From Streptomyces hayashii (GTDB taxonomy: Bacteria > Actinomycetota > Actinomycetes > Streptomycetales > Streptomycetaceae): a stretch of 64,000 nt of DNA. Every line of letters starts with the position of its first letter. The stretch's first letter is position 1. This document shows positions 17,730 through 26,683 of this stretch, piece by piece. Under the pieces are notes generated by a model, which was not told the origin of the DNA, made no database searches, and saw only the letters and a program-made list of their open reading frames with translations. The stretch is taken from assembly GCF_024539815.1 (NCBI RefSeq), contig NZ_JAHHIU010000081.1, forward strand, positions 78,874 to 142,873, written 5' to 3'. The position numbers and the translations under genes were made by a program.

Positions 17730-18009
17730 TCAGCACAGGTCACAGGCGCATGACAGGATGCGCGAACGCCTCGCCGAGCTGAAGCGCGACCGCGAAAGCG
17801 GTCAGCGTCAACTGCAGCGGCTCATGCAGGAGGAGGCGACGACGCATGACGGGCTGCTCCGGGTCAGCGGAGCGATCCAGGTCCTGGAGGAACTGCTCGG
17901 GGACGGCGCGCTCACCGACGGCCGGAGCGGCCGTCCGGACGCGACGACCGACACCGCCCCGTCGGCCACGCCGGACGAGGCGGAGAAGCGGTCGATGAGC
18001 GTTTCCTAG
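17722..18009 (+). CDS. Small charged helical protein ending the injection-system operon
   Basis: This 95-residue protein has residues 5-60 as a heptad-like, highly charged helix (RMRERLAELKRDRESGQRQL) followed by a Thr/Pro/Asp-rich tail. The ATG at 17722 overlaps the last eight bases of the fibre gene and follows a strong GGAAGGAAGG site, so it is coupled to the fibre. No known family was recognised. It may be a fibre chaperone or a coiled-coil tether; both are guesses from position and shape. Confidence 0.6.
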   Translation: MGDQHRSQAHDRMRERLAELKRDRESGQRQLQRLMQEEATTHDGLLRVSGAIQVLEELLGDGALTDGRSGRPDATTDTAPSATPDEAEKRSMSVS

Positions 18010-18034
18010 AGCCTGTCCCTGGGAGGAGACCCCC

Positions 18035-18065
18035 GGACACGCCCGGCCGGACACGCCCGGCCGGG
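18035..18065 (+). terminator. Possible terminator and 14-bp tandem repeat after the injection-system operon
   Basis: GGACACGCCCGGCC occurs twice in tandem (18035-18048 and 18049-18062). CCCGGCC at 18042-18048 can pair with GGCCGGG at 18059-18065. There is no T-tract. It is the only hairpin between the operon and the PadR gene. Confidence 0.4.
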
Positions 18066-18150
18066 TCGCCGCCGTCACCGACACGCCGCCGTCGGCATGA
18101 TCTGCGCGACCCGCACCGGGTGAGCCGTGTCTCACGGCTGCGGCGTTGCT

Positions 18151-18166
18151 ATGCAACAAGGTGCAT
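18151..18166 (+). promoter_or_regulatory. Candidate PadR operator
   Basis: ATGCA-N6-TGCAT is a perfect dyad ending 15 bases before the PadR ATG. PadR-family proteins bind ATG.../...CAT-type dyads near their own promoters, so this is a likely autoregulatory site. It may also control the acyl-CoA dehydrogenase gene by read-through. Confidence 0.55.
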
Positions 18167-18181
18167 AAGAAGATCGTGGAC

Positions 18182-18739
18182 ATGGCGCTCGAACACGCGA
18201 TCCTCGTTTCCCTGCTGGAGAAGCCGGGCTCCGGCTACGAGCTGGCCCGGCGGTTCGAGCGGTCCATCGGGTACTTCTGGACCGCCACCCATCAGCAAAT
18301 CTACCGCGTGCTCAAGCGCATGACGAGCGACGGCTGGGTCGACGTGCGGGACGTCCCGCAGTACGGGCGTCCGGACAAGAAGGAGTACTCCGTCGCCGGG
18401 CCGGGGCGGGACGCGCTCAGCGCTTGGCTGCACGAAGCGACCGAGCCCGAGAGCGTGCGGCACGACCTGGCGGTGAAGGTCCGTGGCGCCGCGTTCGGCG
18501 ATCCCGCCGCCTTGATCAGTGAGGTCGAGCGGCACCGGCAGGCGCACACGGATCGCCTGGCCCACTATCTCGCGGGCGAGGTCCGCGATTTCGGGGAGCC
18601 CGCGCCGGACGGTCCGCTCGACGCCGAGCGGGAGCTCCAGCACGTCGTCCTGCGTGGCGGCATGGCATACGAGCGAATGATGATCGCTTGGCTCGACGAC
18701 GTCCTCGCCACCCTCACCCGCCTCGGCTCCGGTCGCTGA
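18182..18739 (+). CDS. PadR-family transcriptional regulator
   Basis: This 185-residue PadR regulator has an N-terminal winged helix (ALEHAILVSLLEKPGSGYEL, THQQIYRVLKRMTSDGWVDV), the wing motif RPDKKEYSVAGPGRDAL, and a C-terminal helical dimerisation domain of the Vir type (ELQHVVLRGGMAYERMMIAW). The ATG at 18182 fits the family start; the frame also opens upstream at a TTG (18146), but that would include the operator-like dyad. It sits about 105 bases upstream of an acyl-CoA dehydrogenase in the same direction. That gene is its most likely target, and PadR proteins often respond to small aromatic or lipidic ligands. Confidence 0.9.
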   Translation: MALEHAILVSLLEKPGSGYELARRFERSIGYFWTATHQQIYRVLKRMTSDGWVDVRDVPQYGRPDKKEYSVAGPGRDALSAWLHEATEPESVRHDLAVKVRGAAFGDPAALISEVERHRQAHTDRLAHYLAGEVRDFGEPAPDGPLDAERELQHVVLRGGMAYERMMIAWLDDVLATLTRLGSGR

Positions 18740-18844
18740 CCCGCCGAACAGAACCGGCAAGCAGTCCCCCCCTCTCTCTCACTTCTCCCAGCTCTCCCAC
18801 CCCCTTCAAGCTCTCTCGCCCCTCCCAGCCGAAAGGCGGCACCC

Positions 18845-20569
18845 ATGGCCGACACGCTGCTCTTCAACCCGCGGACCTACGACCCCGCGCACTTCGACCC
18901 GGAGACCCGCCGGCTGCTGCGCGCCACCGTCGACTGGTTCGAGGAGCGGGGCAAGCGCCGGCTGATCGAGGACTACCGGACCCGCGCCTGGCTGGGCGAC
19001 TTCCTCGCCTTCGCCGCCGAGGAGGGCCTCTTCGCGACCTTCCTCACCGTCTCTTCCGCCGCCGGCGAGGGCGAGGGCGACAAGCGCTGGGACACCGCGC
19101 GCATAGCCGCCCTCAACGAGATCCTGGGCTTCTACGGCCTGGACTACTGGTATGCGTGGCAGGTCACCATCCTCGGCCTCGGCCCCGTCTGGCAGAGCGA
19201 CAACCCGGCAGCCCGCGCCCGCGCGGCGGAACTGCTCGCCCAGGGCGAGGTGTTCGCCTTCGGCCTGTCCGAGAAGGCCCACGGCGCGGACATCTACTCC
19301 ACCGACATGCTCCTGGAGCCCGACGGCGCGGGCGGCTTCCGGGCCACGGGTTCCAAGTACTACATCGGCAACGGCAACGCCGCCGGGCTGGTCTCCGTCT
19401 TCGGCCGCCGCACCGACGTGGAGGGCCCCGATGGATACGTCTTCTTCGCCGTGGACAGCCGCGACCCGGCGTACCACCTGGTCAAGAACGTCGTCGACTC
19501 GTCGAAGTACGTCAGCGAGTTCCGGCTGGAGGACTGTCCCGTAGCCCCGGAGGACGTGCTGCACACCGGTCGCGCCGCCTTCGACGCCGCCCTCAACACG
19601 GTCAACGTCGGCAAGTTCAACCTGTGCACCGCCTCGATCGGCATCTGCGAGCATGCGATGTACGAGGCCGTCACCCACGCGCGGAACCGCATGCTCTACG
19701 GCCGCCCGGTCACCGCCTTCCCGCACGTGCGGCGGGAGTTGACCGACGCCTACGTGCGGCTGGTCGGCATGAAGCTGTTCAGCGACCGCGCCGTCGACTA
19801 CTTCCGCACCGCGGGCCCCGACGACCGCCGCTACCTCCTGTTCAACCCGATGACGAAGATGAAGGTGACCACCGAGGGCGAGAAGGTCATCGACCTGATG
19901 TGGGACGTGATCGCCGCCAAGGGGTTCGAGAAGGACACCTACTTCGCCCAGGCCGCGGTCGAGATCCGCAGCCTGCCGAAGCTGGAGGGCACCGTCCACG
20001 TCAACCTGGCGCTGATCCTCAAGTTCATGCGCAACCACCTCCTCGACCCGGTCGCCCACGAGCCCGTCGCGCCCCGACTCGACGCGGCCGACGACGAGTT
20101 CCTCTTCCGCCAGGGCCCCGCCCGCGGCCTCGGTTCGGTTCGCTTTCACGACTGGCGGCCGGCCTTCGACGCGTACGCGCAACTGTCCAACGTGGCCCGG
20201 TTCCGGGAGCAGGCCGACGCACTCTGCGACTTCGTGCTCACAGCGGCACCCGACAAGGAGCAGAGTCAGGACCTCGACCTGCTGCTGGCCGTCGGACAGC
20301 TCTTCGCGCTCGTCGTCCACGCCCAGCTGGTCCTGGAGCAGGCCGCGCTCGCGGGCCTCGACGAGGATGTGCTCGACGAGCTGTTCGCCGTCCTCGTGCG
20401 GGACTTCTCCGCGCACGCCGTCGAGCTGCACGGCAAGGACTCCGCGACCAAGGAGCAGCAGCTCTGGGCGCTCGGCGCGGTCCGGCGTCCGGTCGTCGAC
20501 GGCGCGCGTTCGGAGCGCGTCTGGGAACGCGTCGAGGCGCTGTCGGGGGCGTACGAGATGACGCCCTGA
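18845..20569 (+). CDS. Acyl-CoA dehydrogenase family protein
   Basis: This 574-residue flavoprotein is expected to oxidise an acyl-CoA to the enoyl-CoA with FAD. The middle domain contains FAFGLSEKAHGADIYST, and the ATGSKYYIGNGNAA strand lies next to the flavin. The C-terminal helical domain carries YGRPVTAFPHVRRELTDAY, and the EGT of LPKLEGTVHVN is where the catalytic/adenine-binding segment is expected. It is about 180 residues longer than classical short-chain enzymes, with an extra helical C-terminus. Substrate is not predictable. It follows a PadR gene and ends in a perfect 21-bp inverted repeat. Confidence 0.85.
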   Translation: MADTLLFNPRTYDPAHFDPETRRLLRATVDWFEERGKRRLIEDYRTRAWLGDFLAFAAEEGLFATFLTVSSAAGEGEGDKRWDTARIAALNEILGFYGLDYWYAWQVTILGLGPVWQSDNPAARARAAELLAQGEVFAFGLSEKAHGADIYSTDMLLEPDGAGGFRATGSKYYIGNGNAAGLVSVFGRRTDVEGPDGYVFFAVDSRDPAYHLVKNVVDSSKYVSEFRLEDCPVAPEDVLHTGRAAFDAALNTVNVGKFNLCTASIGICEHAMYEAVTHARNRMLYGRPVTAFPHVRRELTDAYVRLVGMKLFSDRAVDYFRTAGPDDRRYLLFNPMTKMKVTTEGEKVIDLMWDVIAAKGFEKDTYFAQAAVEIRSLPKLEGTVHVNLALILKFMRNHLLDPVAHEPVAPRLDAADDEFLFRQGPARGLGSVRFHDWRPAFDAYAQLSNVARFREQADALCDFVLTAAPDKEQSQDLDLLLAVGQLFALVVHAQLVLEQAALAGLDEDVLDELFAVLVRDFSAHAVELHGKDSATKEQQLWALGAVRRPVVDGARSERVWERVEALSGAYEMTP

Positions 20570-20587
20570 GGGGCGACGCGCGTTCGC

Positions 20588-20631
20588 GGCGCCTCGCGGG
20601 GTACGGCGGTCGCCGTACCCCGCGAGGCGCC
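20588..20631. terminator. Perfect 21-bp inverted repeat between convergent genes
   Basis: The arms 20588-20608 and 20611-20631 are exact reverse complements (GGCGCCTCGCGGGGTACGGC at the start of the left arm) with a two-base centre. It lies between the acyl-CoA dehydrogenase and the convergent GH3 gene and should act as a bidirectional terminator. Confidence 0.85.
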
Positions 20632-20710
20632 AGGGACAGGAGACGGCGTCCCCCCATCGAGGCGGAACCGTCCGAAGCCTCCCCCGTCCGTCGCCGTGGG
20701 CGGCGGTCCC

Positions 20711-23700
20711 TCAGGCCGCCCGGTAGGCCTCGCCCAGTTTCTGGACGGCCGCTCCGTACCGCCCGGTGAGCAAGAGGTGGTCGGCGTCGGCGAACGGTTT
20801 CGCCACGGCCGCGGTGAGGTCCGTGCCCGCCTTCTGCTGCACGATCAGCCGGGCCCGGGCGACGAGCGCGCGGCCCGTCCGGTCGGCCCCGGCCCGTTCG
20901 GCCGCCGCGGCCGCGACGCCGAGCGCCCGGAGCGTGGCCGGGCCTCCCGTCGGCGTCCCGGCCAGGGTCGTCAGACCCCAGCCGTACGGGAACTGCGGGT
21001 CGTACGAGGCGTCGCCGACGTTGATCGGCAGCTGGGCCTCGGACCTGGGCCAGGTGACCGGGAGCCGGCCGGTGAAGGGCCGTTTCCCGTAGAGCACGTC
21101 GGCCACGCCGTCGCCCTCCGTGCCGGGCAGCCAGGACGCCACCAGGGCATCGATCGCGCCGAGTCGGTCGCCGATCAGCTGGGGGCGTCCGGAGACGATC
21201 AGCACCGCGCACTTCATGGCCGCGCACACCGTGTCGATCGCGGCCCGGTCCGCGGCCGACAGCTGGAGGGAGTGTCCGTTGCCGACGTCCCCGACGCCCT
21301 CCGCGTACGGGGTCTCGCCGACGACGACCACGCCGACGTCGTAGCCGGCCGTGGGCGCGGAGGCGTCCCTGGAATAGACGACGTTCCCGTCCTTGCGCAT
21401 CGCGTCGAGGATGGTGGTGCCCTGGGTGTGGGCGCCGGAGGCGCCCTGCCAGGTGACCGTCCAGCCGCCGGTCTGGTTGCCGAGGTCGTCGGCGTTGGAC
21501 CCCGCGACGTAGACCTTCTGCGACTTCTTCAGCGGGAGCACCCCGCCGCTGTTCTTCAGAAGCACCTGTGACTCGGCGGCCGCCTGCCGGGCGACGGCCC
21601 GGTGCGCGGCGCCGCCGATCTCGGAGGCGTTGCGCGTCTGCGCGTAGGGGCGCTCGAAGAGGCCCAGCCGGAACTTCTGCGTGAGGATGCGCGAGACGGC
21701 GTCGTCGATCCGCTTGCCGCTCACCCGGCCGGCGTTCACCTCGCCGGTCAGGGCCGAGGTGAAGTCCTTGTAGCCGTAGGGCACCATCATCATGTCGACG
21801 CCCGCGTCGACCGCCGTGCGGACCCGGGACTGATAGTCGCCGGGGAGCTGGTCGATGGCGTTCCAGTCGCTGATGACGAACCCGTGGAAGCCCATACGTC
21901 CCTTGAGCACGCCGTTGATCATGTCGGCGCGGGCGTGCATCCTCACCGGGCCCTGTCCGTCGCCGAGCACGTCGAGCGAGGAGTACGAGGGCATGACGGT
22001 GCCGATGCCCCGGTCCACGGCGGTTCGGTACGGCGCCAGGTGGACGGCCTCCAGCTGCCGGCGGGTGACCTTGGTGACGCCCTGGTCGATGGTGTACGTG
22101 CCCGTGGTGGACGAGCCGTACTCGGTGCCGCCGTCGCCGACGAAGTGCTTGGCGGTGGCGAGGACCTTGTCGTCGTCCTTCAGGTCCCGTCCGTCCGGGC
22201 GGCCCTGAAGCCCCTGGACGACGGTCTCCATGGACTGGACGAGGGCCGGGTCCTCGCCGAAGGACTCGTAGGAGCGGCCCCAGCGCTCGTCGCGGGAGAC
22301 GCACAGGCAGGGGGCGAAGTCCCAGGGGACTCCGGTGGCGCGGACCTCACTGGCCGTCACCTCACCCGTGCGCTGGGCGAGTTGGGGATCTCTGGTCGCG
22401 CCGAGGCCGATGTTGTGCGGCATGATCGTGGCGCCGACCAGGTTGTTGTGGCCGTGCACGGCGTCGACGCCGTAGATCAGCGGGATCTGGAACCGTGTGG
22501 CCTGTGCCCGGAGCTGGAAGCCGTCGATCATCTTCGCCCAGGCCCGGGGGGTGTTGGGCGTGGGCGTGGACCCGCCTCCGGAGAGCAGCGAGCCGAGCTC
22601 GTACGCGGCGACGTCGGCCCCCTCCCCCACGGCTCCGCGCTCGGCCTGGGTCATCTGCCCGACCTTCTCCGCGACGGACATGCGGGACAGCAGGTCGGCG
22701 ACGCGCTTGCGCACCGGCAACTTGCGGTCCAGGTAAGGCAGTCCGCCCGCGTCGATGACCACCTGCGGTGTCTCGGCGGGGGCCTTGGCGCCGGTGACCG
22801 TGAGCTTCAGCGGGACGGTCTCGGCGGGCTCACCGGCCTTGTCCCGGAGCGTGCGGACCCTGACGGTCCGTGTCGCGCCCGAGGCCGTCCCGGCCGGGAA
22901 GGTGAGCGTTCCGGTGACCGGCGTGTAGTCGCGGCCGGGATCGGCGGTGCCGCCGGTGGTCGTGTAGGCGACGGTCACCGGTTCGCCGAGGGGGCCGGAC
23001 CCGGTGGTGGCGACGGTGACCGAGACGGCGGCCGTGTCGCCCTCCCGCACCGGGTAGACGGCGGCGTCGGTCGTCACGCCCGCCCGCAGCGCCTGGTCGG
23101 CGGTGCCGTACAGCTCGACGTCGTCCATGGCGAAGCGGCCCCTGACACCGACGGGGAGCGTCAGGGCGTATCCCCACATCCCGGTGAGTCCGAGGACGTG
23201 GTCGATGCCGCCGACGGGCTGGTAGTCCGTGCGGTAGGCGAAGCCGGTGAAGGGGAGTTCGATCTGTTTCCAGCCGCTGAAGTCGTCGGTGAAGGAGGTG
23301 GTCCACAGCTCGGAGGCCTCGCCGTTGGCACCGCCGTCCTTGATCTCGAAGGGGATCTTCCTGCCGGTGTCCTGGCCCTCCCACCAGAGGCGGACGCCGC
23401 GGCGGGCGGACCAGTCGTGGGCGGGTCGGTCGGCGGCGAAGTCGTGTGTGAAGCCGCCGTAGCCGCTGATGTCGTAGACGCCGGTGAGCACCTTCTGGCC
23501 CTCGGGGGCGTCGGCGCGGGAGGTCAGCTGAAGGGCGGGCGGATCGTCGCTGTCGCCGCCCCAGGTGAAGATGCCCTCGGCCGGCTGGGACGCGAAGGGG
23601 ACCTCGCCCTCGAAGCGGTCGACGGGAACCGGCGCGGGGTCGTCGGCGGCCTGGGACGCGGTCGGCGACAGCACGACGGCGAGCAGGGCGGTGCACAGGA

Positions 23701-23719
23701 GCAGAGCGGTTCTCGGCAT
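20711..23719 (-). CDS. Secreted GH3 beta-glucosidase with binding and Calx-beta modules
   Basis: This 1002-residue secreted glycoside hydrolase starts with a Sec signal peptide at residues 1-24 (LLLCTALLAVVL core, ASQA cleavage). A CBM11-like beta-sandwich follows at about 32-205 (GFTHDF, WSARRGVRLWWEG), then a Calx-beta module at about 215-320 (GTADPGRDYTPVTGTLTFPA), and the GH3 N-terminal barrel at about 330-690. KHFVGDGG at 524-531 and VISDW with the likely nucleophile Asp618 are visible; the GH3 C-terminal domain completes the protein. It probably releases glucose from beta-glucans outside the cell. GAGGGAAGG precedes the ATG. No CebR-type box was found upstream. Confidence 0.9.
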   Translation of the reverse strand: MPRTALLLCTALLAVVLSPTASQAADDPAPVPVDRFEGEVPFASQPAEGIFTWGGDSDDPPALQLTSRADAPEGQKVLTGVYDISGYGGFTHDFAADRPAHDWSARRGVRLWWEGQDTGRKIPFEIKDGGANGEASELWTTSFTDDFSGWKQIELPFTGFAYRTDYQPVGGIDHVLGLTGMWGYALTLPVGVRGRFAMDDVELYGTADQALRAGVTTDAAVYPVREGDTAAVSVTVATTGSGPLGEPVTVAYTTTGGTADPGRDYTPVTGTLTFPAGTASGATRTVRVRTLRDKAGEPAETVPLKLTVTGAKAPAETPQVVIDAGGLPYLDRKLPVRKRVADLLSRMSVAEKVGQMTQAERGAVGEGADVAAYELGSLLSGGGSTPTPNTPRAWAKMIDGFQLRAQATRFQIPLIYGVDAVHGHNNLVGATIMPHNIGLGATRDPQLAQRTGEVTASEVRATGVPWDFAPCLCVSRDERWGRSYESFGEDPALVQSMETVVQGLQGRPDGRDLKDDDKVLATAKHFVGDGGTEYGSSTTGTYTIDQGVTKVTRRQLEAVHLAPYRTAVDRGIGTVMPSYSSLDVLGDGQGPVRMHARADMINGVLKGRMGFHGFVISDWNAIDQLPGDYQSRVRTAVDAGVDMMMVPYGYKDFTSALTGEVNAGRVSGKRIDDAVSRILTQKFRLGLFERPYAQTRNASEIGGAAHRAVARQAAAESQVLLKNSGGVLPLKKSQKVYVAGSNADDLGNQTGGWTVTWQGASGAHTQGTTILDAMRKDGNVVYSRDASAPTAGYDVGVVVVGETPYAEGVGDVGNGHSLQLSAADRAAIDTVCAAMKCAVLIVSGRPQLIGDRLGAIDALVASWLPGTEGDGVADVLYGKRPFTGRLPVTWPRSEAQLPINVGDASYDPQFPYGWGLTTLAGTPTGGPATLRALGVAAAAAERAGADRTGRALVARARLIVQQKAGTDLTAAVAKPFADADHLLLTGRYGAAVQKLGEAYRAA

Positions 23720-23920
23720 GGACCTTCCCTCGGCTCACATGATTCACTCAGCACTTAGATCACGCCGTGAGTTAACTAACGACCCGCACACCCGTCAAGA
23801 CGTCACGTCAGACAGTCCGGGAGGCGGCACAGTGGGAGACGTCTTGAGCGTGGCGAGCCCGAACCCGTTGCGCGAGACGCCGTTTCGTGGCCTCTTCCCC
23901 TGGCAGTTACGGTCCGGAGC

Positions 23921-25372
23921 ATGGAGAGGAACCTTCCGTCCGCCGAAGAACTCGCGGCCGCCTTGCGTGCCGGTGAAGTGACGTCGGCGGACCTGACCGA
24001 CGAGGCGATCACCCGTATCGAGCAGGACGACAAATCGATCAACGCGATCTGCGTGCCGGACTTCGACCGCGCCCGGGCCGCCGCACGCGAGGCCGACCGA
24101 GCGCGCGCCCGCGGTGAGGACCGACCGCTGCTCGGCATTCCGGTGACGGTCAAGGAGTCGTACAACATCGCCGGGCTGCCCACGACCTGGGGCATGCCCT
24201 TCCACCGGGACCACGTGCCGGCCGAGGACGCGGTGCAGGTGTCGCGACTCAAGGCCGCGGGCGCCGTGGTGCTCGGTAAGACCAACGTGCCCCTGGGACT
24301 GCAGGACATCCAGAGCTTCAACGAGGTCTACGGCACCACCAACAACCCGTGGGATCACGGTCGTACGCCGGGCGGGTCCTCCGGCGGATCGGCGGCCGCG
24401 CTGGCGTCCGGATTCGGCGCGCTGTCCATCGGCTCCGACATCGGCGGTTCACTGCGCACTCCCGCACATTTCTGCGGTGTCTACGCGCACAAGCCGACGC
24501 TCGGACTGGCGGCGAGCCGCGGTATGGTCCCGCCGCGCGCGCCGGCGTTCCCGGCGGAACCCGACCTCGCCGTCGTCGGGCCGATGGCCCGCACCGCCCG
24601 CGACCTCACGCTCCTGCTCGACGTCATGGCCGGACCGGACCCACTGACGTTCGGTGCGGCGCACGACCTGAGGCTGCCGCCCGCGCGCCACGAACGGCTC
24701 CGCGACTTCCGGGTCCTCGTCCTGGAGGAGCATCCGCTCATTCCGACCGGTTCCGCCGTGCGGGCGGGCGTGAACCGGGTGGCCGACGCGCTTGCCGACG
24801 GCGGCGCCCGGGTGGAGCGACACAGTCCGCTGCTGCCCGACCTGACCGAAGCCGCCATGCTCTACGCGCACTTGTTCTTCTCGGGCGCCGCCGCGCGTTT
24901 CCCCGTCGAAGCGTACGAGGAACTGCGGACCGAGGCCTGCGCGTTGAGGGCGGACGATCGCAGCCTCGACGCGGCACGGCTGCGCGCCACGGTGTCCACT
25001 CACCGCGACTGGATCGCGGCGAACGACGGCCGCGAACTCCACCGCCATGGCTGGCGGCAGTTCTTCGCCGAGTTCGACGCCGTGGTGTGTCCCGTCACGC
25101 CCACTCCCGCGTTTCCGCACGACCACGACCCCGATTCGAGGAAGCGCCGGATCTGCGTCGACGGCGTCGAGTACCCGTACCTCGACCAGCTCGTGTGGGC
25201 CGGTGTGGCCACCATGCCCGGCCTGCCCGCGACCGCCGTACCGGCGGGCAGGTCCCCCGAGGGTCTGCCGGTGGGAGTGCAGTTGATCGGCCCGATGTTC
25301 GAGGACCGCACCCCGCTGCGGCTGGCCGAACTGCTCGAAGAGAAGATCGGAGGCTTCCAGGCGCCGGGGTAG
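23921..25372 (+). CDS. Amidase-signature family hydrolase
   Basis: This 483-residue amidase hydrolyses a carboxamide, amino-acid amide or related C-N bond. The Ser-cisSer-Lys triad is visible: Lys78 in VTVKESYN, Ser153/154 in TPGGSSGGSAAALASG, and Ser177 in GSDIGGSLRTPA. The fold continues to the usual C-terminal GLPVGVQLIGPMFED. GatA is unlikely because gatB/gatC are absent and the C-terminal half differs. It is divergent from the GH3 gene and has no obvious operon partner; the methyltransferase after it is separated by about 135 bases. Confidence 0.9.
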   Translation: MERNLPSAEELAAALRAGEVTSADLTDEAITRIEQDDKSINAICVPDFDRARAAAREADRARARGEDRPLLGIPVTVKESYNIAGLPTTWGMPFHRDHVPAEDAVQVSRLKAAGAVVLGKTNVPLGLQDIQSFNEVYGTTNNPWDHGRTPGGSSGGSAAALASGFGALSIGSDIGGSLRTPAHFCGVYAHKPTLGLAASRGMVPPRAPAFPAEPDLAVVGPMARTARDLTLLLDVMAGPDPLTFGAAHDLRLPPARHERLRDFRVLVLEEHPLIPTGSAVRAGVNRVADALADGGARVERHSPLLPDLTEAAMLYAHLFFSGAAARFPVEAYEELRTEACALRADDRSLDAARLRATVSTHRDWIAANDGRELHRHGWRQFFAEFDAVVCPVTPTPAFPHDHDPDSRKRRICVDGVEYPYLDQLVWAGVATMPGLPATAVPAGRSPEGLPVGVQLIGPMFEDRTPLRLAELLEEKIGGFQAPG

Positions 25373-25507
25373 TACGGCCCCGGCCGACGGCCTGCGGAAC
25401 CACCGCTGCCACTCGGCCCGCGAGCCGGCCCGGATGGGCTCGCCGCCGATTTGCCGGATCGGCAACAGAAGTGGCAGACCCGCGCGCCGGTGGGCGACGG
25501 TGGAGCC

Positions 25508-26188
25508 GTGACCGACGACATCGCGGCAGGACCGCCCCCTTCCGACATCCCCTCCCCCGCCGACGGATACGTGGGCGACCCCGCGGTGCGGGCGGAGTGG
25601 GACAGCCGATACGCCGACCGACATCAGCTGTGGAGCGGCCGGCCCAACGGTGCGCTCGTGACCGAGGTCGCCGGGCTCACTCCCGGGCGCGTGCTCGACG
25701 TCGGCTGCGGCGAAGGCGCGGACGCCGTCTGGCTCGCACGTGCCGGCTGGGACGTGACCGCGGTCGAGGTCTCGGGCGTGGCGCTGGAGCGGGCGGCCGG
25801 GCACGCGCGGGACGCCGGCCTCACCGTGCACTGGGTGCACGCGGCGCTCACCGAGGCAGAGCTCCCGCCCGCCTCCTTCGACCTGGTCTCCGCGCAGTAC
25901 CCGGCCCTGCTGCGTACGCCCGACGCCGCCGCCGAGCGCGCACTGCTCGCCGCCGTCGCGCCCGGCGGCGTGCTGCTGCTCGTGCACCACGCGGGGATGG
26001 ACTCCCAGCACGCGGACGACGGCGGCTTCGACCCGGCTGACTACGTCTGGCCCTCGATGGTCGCCGCTCGGCTCGACGACGACTGGGAGGTGCAGGTGCA
26101 CGAGCAACGCCCACGCGTGGCGCCCGACGGCGGCGCCGGCGCACACCACACCGACGACCTGGTGCTCCGCGCGCGCCGACTGCGCTGA
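25508..26188 (+). CDS. SAM-dependent class I methyltransferase
   Basis: This 226-residue class I methyltransferase has the SAM-binding glycine loop VLDVGCGEGADAVWLARAGW, followed by the acidic strand end VTAVEVS. Motif IV/post regions are SFDLVSAQYPALL and VAPGGVLLLVHH. The Trp-rich N-terminus (AEWDSRYADRHQLWSGRPN) is typical of the small-molecule or tellurite/thiopurine-like subgroup. The GTG at 25508 is preferred; the frame extends to a TTG at 25451 without a ribosome site. Substrate unknown. Confidence 0.85.
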   Translation: MTDDIAAGPPPSDIPSPADGYVGDPAVRAEWDSRYADRHQLWSGRPNGALVTEVAGLTPGRVLDVGCGEGADAVWLARAGWDVTAVEVSGVALERAAGHARDAGLTVHWVHAALTEAELPPASFDLVSAQYPALLRTPDAAAERALLAAVAPGGVLLLVHHAGMDSQHADDGGFDPADYVWPSMVAARLDDDWEVQVHEQRPRVAPDGGAGAHHTDDLVLRARRLR

Positions 26189-26417
26189 GAGCCCCCGCGG
26201 CCCCCCATGGCTCCGGCGGCGGGCGGAGGCGCCTGCCCGTCCGGCCGCCCGACAGCCCGGCCGCCCGGCCGCCTGGCACGAGGCCGGTGTCCGGGGCCGG
26301 CTGTCCCGGAGCGCGTCGCAGGGCCACGGCGAGCGCACCGGACGCGCCAACCCTTTGGGTCTGCGACCGCACTGGGACTATCGTCGGAAGCCGGGGCCAG
26401 GACGAGGAGGACGGCCG

Positions 26418-26672
26418 GTGATGCCGCAGGACGAGGCCGTGATCGGCTGCACAGGAAACGTACTCATCGGAACGCGCGGAGCTGCGGGTCCCGGCGAGGT
26501 CCTGGTGCGGGTCAGAGGCGGCTCGGAGACGTTCCTCGCCTGGTCGGAGGAACCCCTGCCCATCGGCGCCACGGTGCTTGTGATCGAATCGCGTGGATGC
26601 CGCGAGGTCGGCGTCATCGAGTGGGTGGATCCATTGGACGCGCTCGGCGAGGACACCGCCGGCGCAGGCTGA
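26418..26672 (+). CDS. Small NfeD-like OB-fold protein paired with SPFH protein
   Basis: This 84-residue soluble protein has beta strands like the C-terminal OB domain of NfeD (GNVLIGTRGAAGPGEVLVRV, PLPIGATVLVIESRGCREVG). It lacks the membrane segments and protease domain of full NfeD. GAGGAGG at 26404-26410 places the start at GTG 26418 or ATG 26421. The SPFH/flotillin gene begins 11 bases after its stop; NfeD-flotillin pairing is a known conserved arrangement, so the two probably work together at membrane microdomains. Confidence 0.78.
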   Translation: MMPQDEAVIGCTGNVLIGTRGAAGPGEVLVRVRGGSETFLAWSEEPLPIGATVLVIESRGCREVGVIEWVDPLDALGEDTAGAG

Positions 26673-26683
26673 GGAGTACAAGC

